A program made the position numbers and the translations under genes. The notes beneath the pieces are model-generated. The model did not search any database. It was not told where the DNA came from and was given only the letters and a program-made list of their open reading frames with translations. From Thermococci archaeon (GTDB taxonomy: Archaea; Hadarchaeota; B88-G9): a DNA stretch of 8,253 bases. The stretch is taken from contig QMUK01000056.1 of assembly GCA_003660555.1 (NCBI GenBank), forward strand, positions 1-8,253, written 5' to 3'. Below, piece after piece: positions 7,483 through 8,253 of this stretch (positions are counted from its first letter, which is position 1; each line of letters begins with the position of its first letter).

Positions 7483-7490
7483 CTTAAATA
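7483..7490 (-). promoter_or_regulatory. Possible TATA box before the DUF6236 gene
   Basis: The minus strand reads TATTTAAG just after the methyltransferase stop. Initiation 25 bases on would fall near 7460, shortly before an out-of-frame GTG (7457) and the ACG at 7450. The gap to the upstream gene is only 42 bases, so read-through from that gene is equally possible. Confidence 0.3.
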
Positions 7491-7492
7491 CC

Positions 7493-8253
7493 TTAGACTT
7501 TATACCTAGAGAGGTCGAAAACTTTAGGGTCCTTCCTTCTTTCTAGGTCTATTATTCTTCCTATCCTCTCGTATTCCTGCAGACACAATCTCTTAGTCCT
7601 GAATTCTCCGAAGAAGCTTTCTTCCTTTCTTTTTAGTACAGGGAAAGTCTCCAATATGTACGAGAATTCCTCCTTTGTTAAGCCATAGAGGTGAGCGACC
7701 AAAGCGTCGATTTCAGCCCTTAACTGGGCTCTATCCCCATCGTCTCTCTTTTCCCCGTTTATGTAAACCCAGCCGTAAACTCCGCACTCTGGCTTCCATT
7801 TCTCGCTTAAATTCTCCCAGCCCTTGACCTTTGAAGTTTTCGCTATTTCTCTCCACTCTGGTTTAAAGGTCTCCTCCCAGAGTTCTGCAAACTCTTCATC
7901 TATGCAAATCAGCCTTGCAGCTCTCGGAACTATTTGCTCAAAGAACCAGTTGCCTGAGGTGAGGCGTGGTATTGGGAGTTGGTAGAGGTAGAACATTGTC
8001 AAATTGGTTGTTACTTTTTGTCTGGTTACAAAATCTATAACATACGAGTTAAAAACGGCGTTAAAGAAAAAGTGCTCGAACGAGTCTTGTCCATTTATTG
8101 TTATACTATTCAAAGAATGTCCGCATCCTGGAGATTTAAGGGAAAATGCCGGCAGAATACAGGAAATCAAAGTCCTCTCATTTGTGTTGGATGCTATTGC
8201 TCTATAGGTAGATCTTGGAAATGTAGGGGCATTTTTATCAGCTAATCTTTTTA
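7493..8253 (-). CDS. N6-adenine DNA methyltransferase (Eco57I/PglX-like), C-terminal part
   Basis: The frame is open to the right edge, giving at least 252 residues; the TTG at 8170 is internal. The visible part has features of the target-recognition and C-terminal region of large adenine methyltransferases: YRAIASNTNERTLISCILP, then GHSLNS, FNSYVIDFVTRQKVTTN, LYQLPIPRL, RAEIDALVAHLYGL, FSYILETFPVLKR and FRTKRLCLQEYERI. Such enzymes occur in type IIG restriction enzymes, in BREX (PglX) and in DISARM (DrmMI). The SAM-binding and NPPY motifs would lie beyond the window, so activity and exact class cannot be judged. The gene precedes the DUF6236 gene by 42 bases on the same strand; the helicase-nuclease gene follows further on. 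I infer that it marks host DNA for the neighbouring effector. Confidence 0.85.
   Translation of the reverse strand, partial: KRLADKNAPTFPRSTYRAIASNTNERTLISCILPAFSLKSPGCGHSLNSITINGQDSFEHFFFNAVFNSYVIDFVTRQKVTTNLTMFYLYQLPIPRLTSGNWFFEQIVPRAARLICIDEEFAELWEETFKPEWREIAKTSKVKGWENLSEKWKPECGVYGWVYINGEKRDDGDRAQLRAEIDALVAHLYGLTKEEFSYILETFPVLKRKEESFFGEFRTKRLCLQEYERIGRIIDLERRKDPKVFDLSRYKV

Noticed and set aside
7979-8245. Plus-strand open frames of 67 and 88 codons at the right end
   Set aside because: They lie antisense to the methyltransferase frame, which carries conserved family motifs through the same bases.
1-8253. CRISPR arrays, tRNA or rRNA genes, insertion-sequence ends and long direct repeats
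   Set aside because: Looked for by eye on both strands. Nearly all bases are covered by the genes described and no regular repeat-spacer pattern or RNA gene signature was seen.

Overview
The window looks archaeal, most likely a thermophilic member of the Thermoproteota (Sulfolobales-like; this lineage guess is weak). The evidence is TATA-type promoters about 30 bases before start codons, GAGG-type ribosome sites, heavy use of AGA/AGG for arginine and ATA for isoleucine, very tight gene packing and a VapBC-type toxin-antitoxin pair. The sequence reads as an accessory defence or mobile-gene region. No housekeeping genes, RNA genes, CRISPR arrays or insertion sequences are visible.

Layout from left to right. 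(1) Bases 1-814 (+) carry a TcmP-like protein (three-Cys-motif partner, methyltransferase-like fold) whose N-terminus is cut off by the left edge. (2) Bases 811-5754 (-) encode one very large protein of 1647 residues. It combines a superfamily 2 DEAD/DEAH helicase, several zinc clusters, a DUF1998/MZB-type module and a C-terminal Vsr/DUF559-like nuclease. (3) Bases 5755-5853 are a divergent promoter region. (4) Bases 5854-6440 (+) hold a two-gene toxin-antitoxin unit: a 54-residue antitoxin candidate, then a 140-residue PIN-domain toxin, with stop and start overlapping as TGATG. (5) Bases 6437-7450 (-) encode a DUF6236-like protein with no ordinary start codon at its apparent N-terminus. (6) Bases 7493-8253 (-) are the C-terminal end of an N6-adenine DNA methyltransferase (Eco57I/PglX-like) that runs off the right edge.

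The minus strand reads methyltransferase, DUF6236 protein, helicase-nuclease. A DNA-modifying enzyme beside a DUF1998 helicase with a nuclease domain resembles the logic of the DISARM and Druantia anti-phage systems, but the composition matches neither exactly. My inference is a restriction-like or anti-virus locus. The toxin-antitoxin pair sits inside it on the opposite strand, splitting the helicase from the other two genes and giving it its own promoter. Both convergent gene pairs overlap by exactly four bases through palindromic stop codons (TTAA and CTAG).
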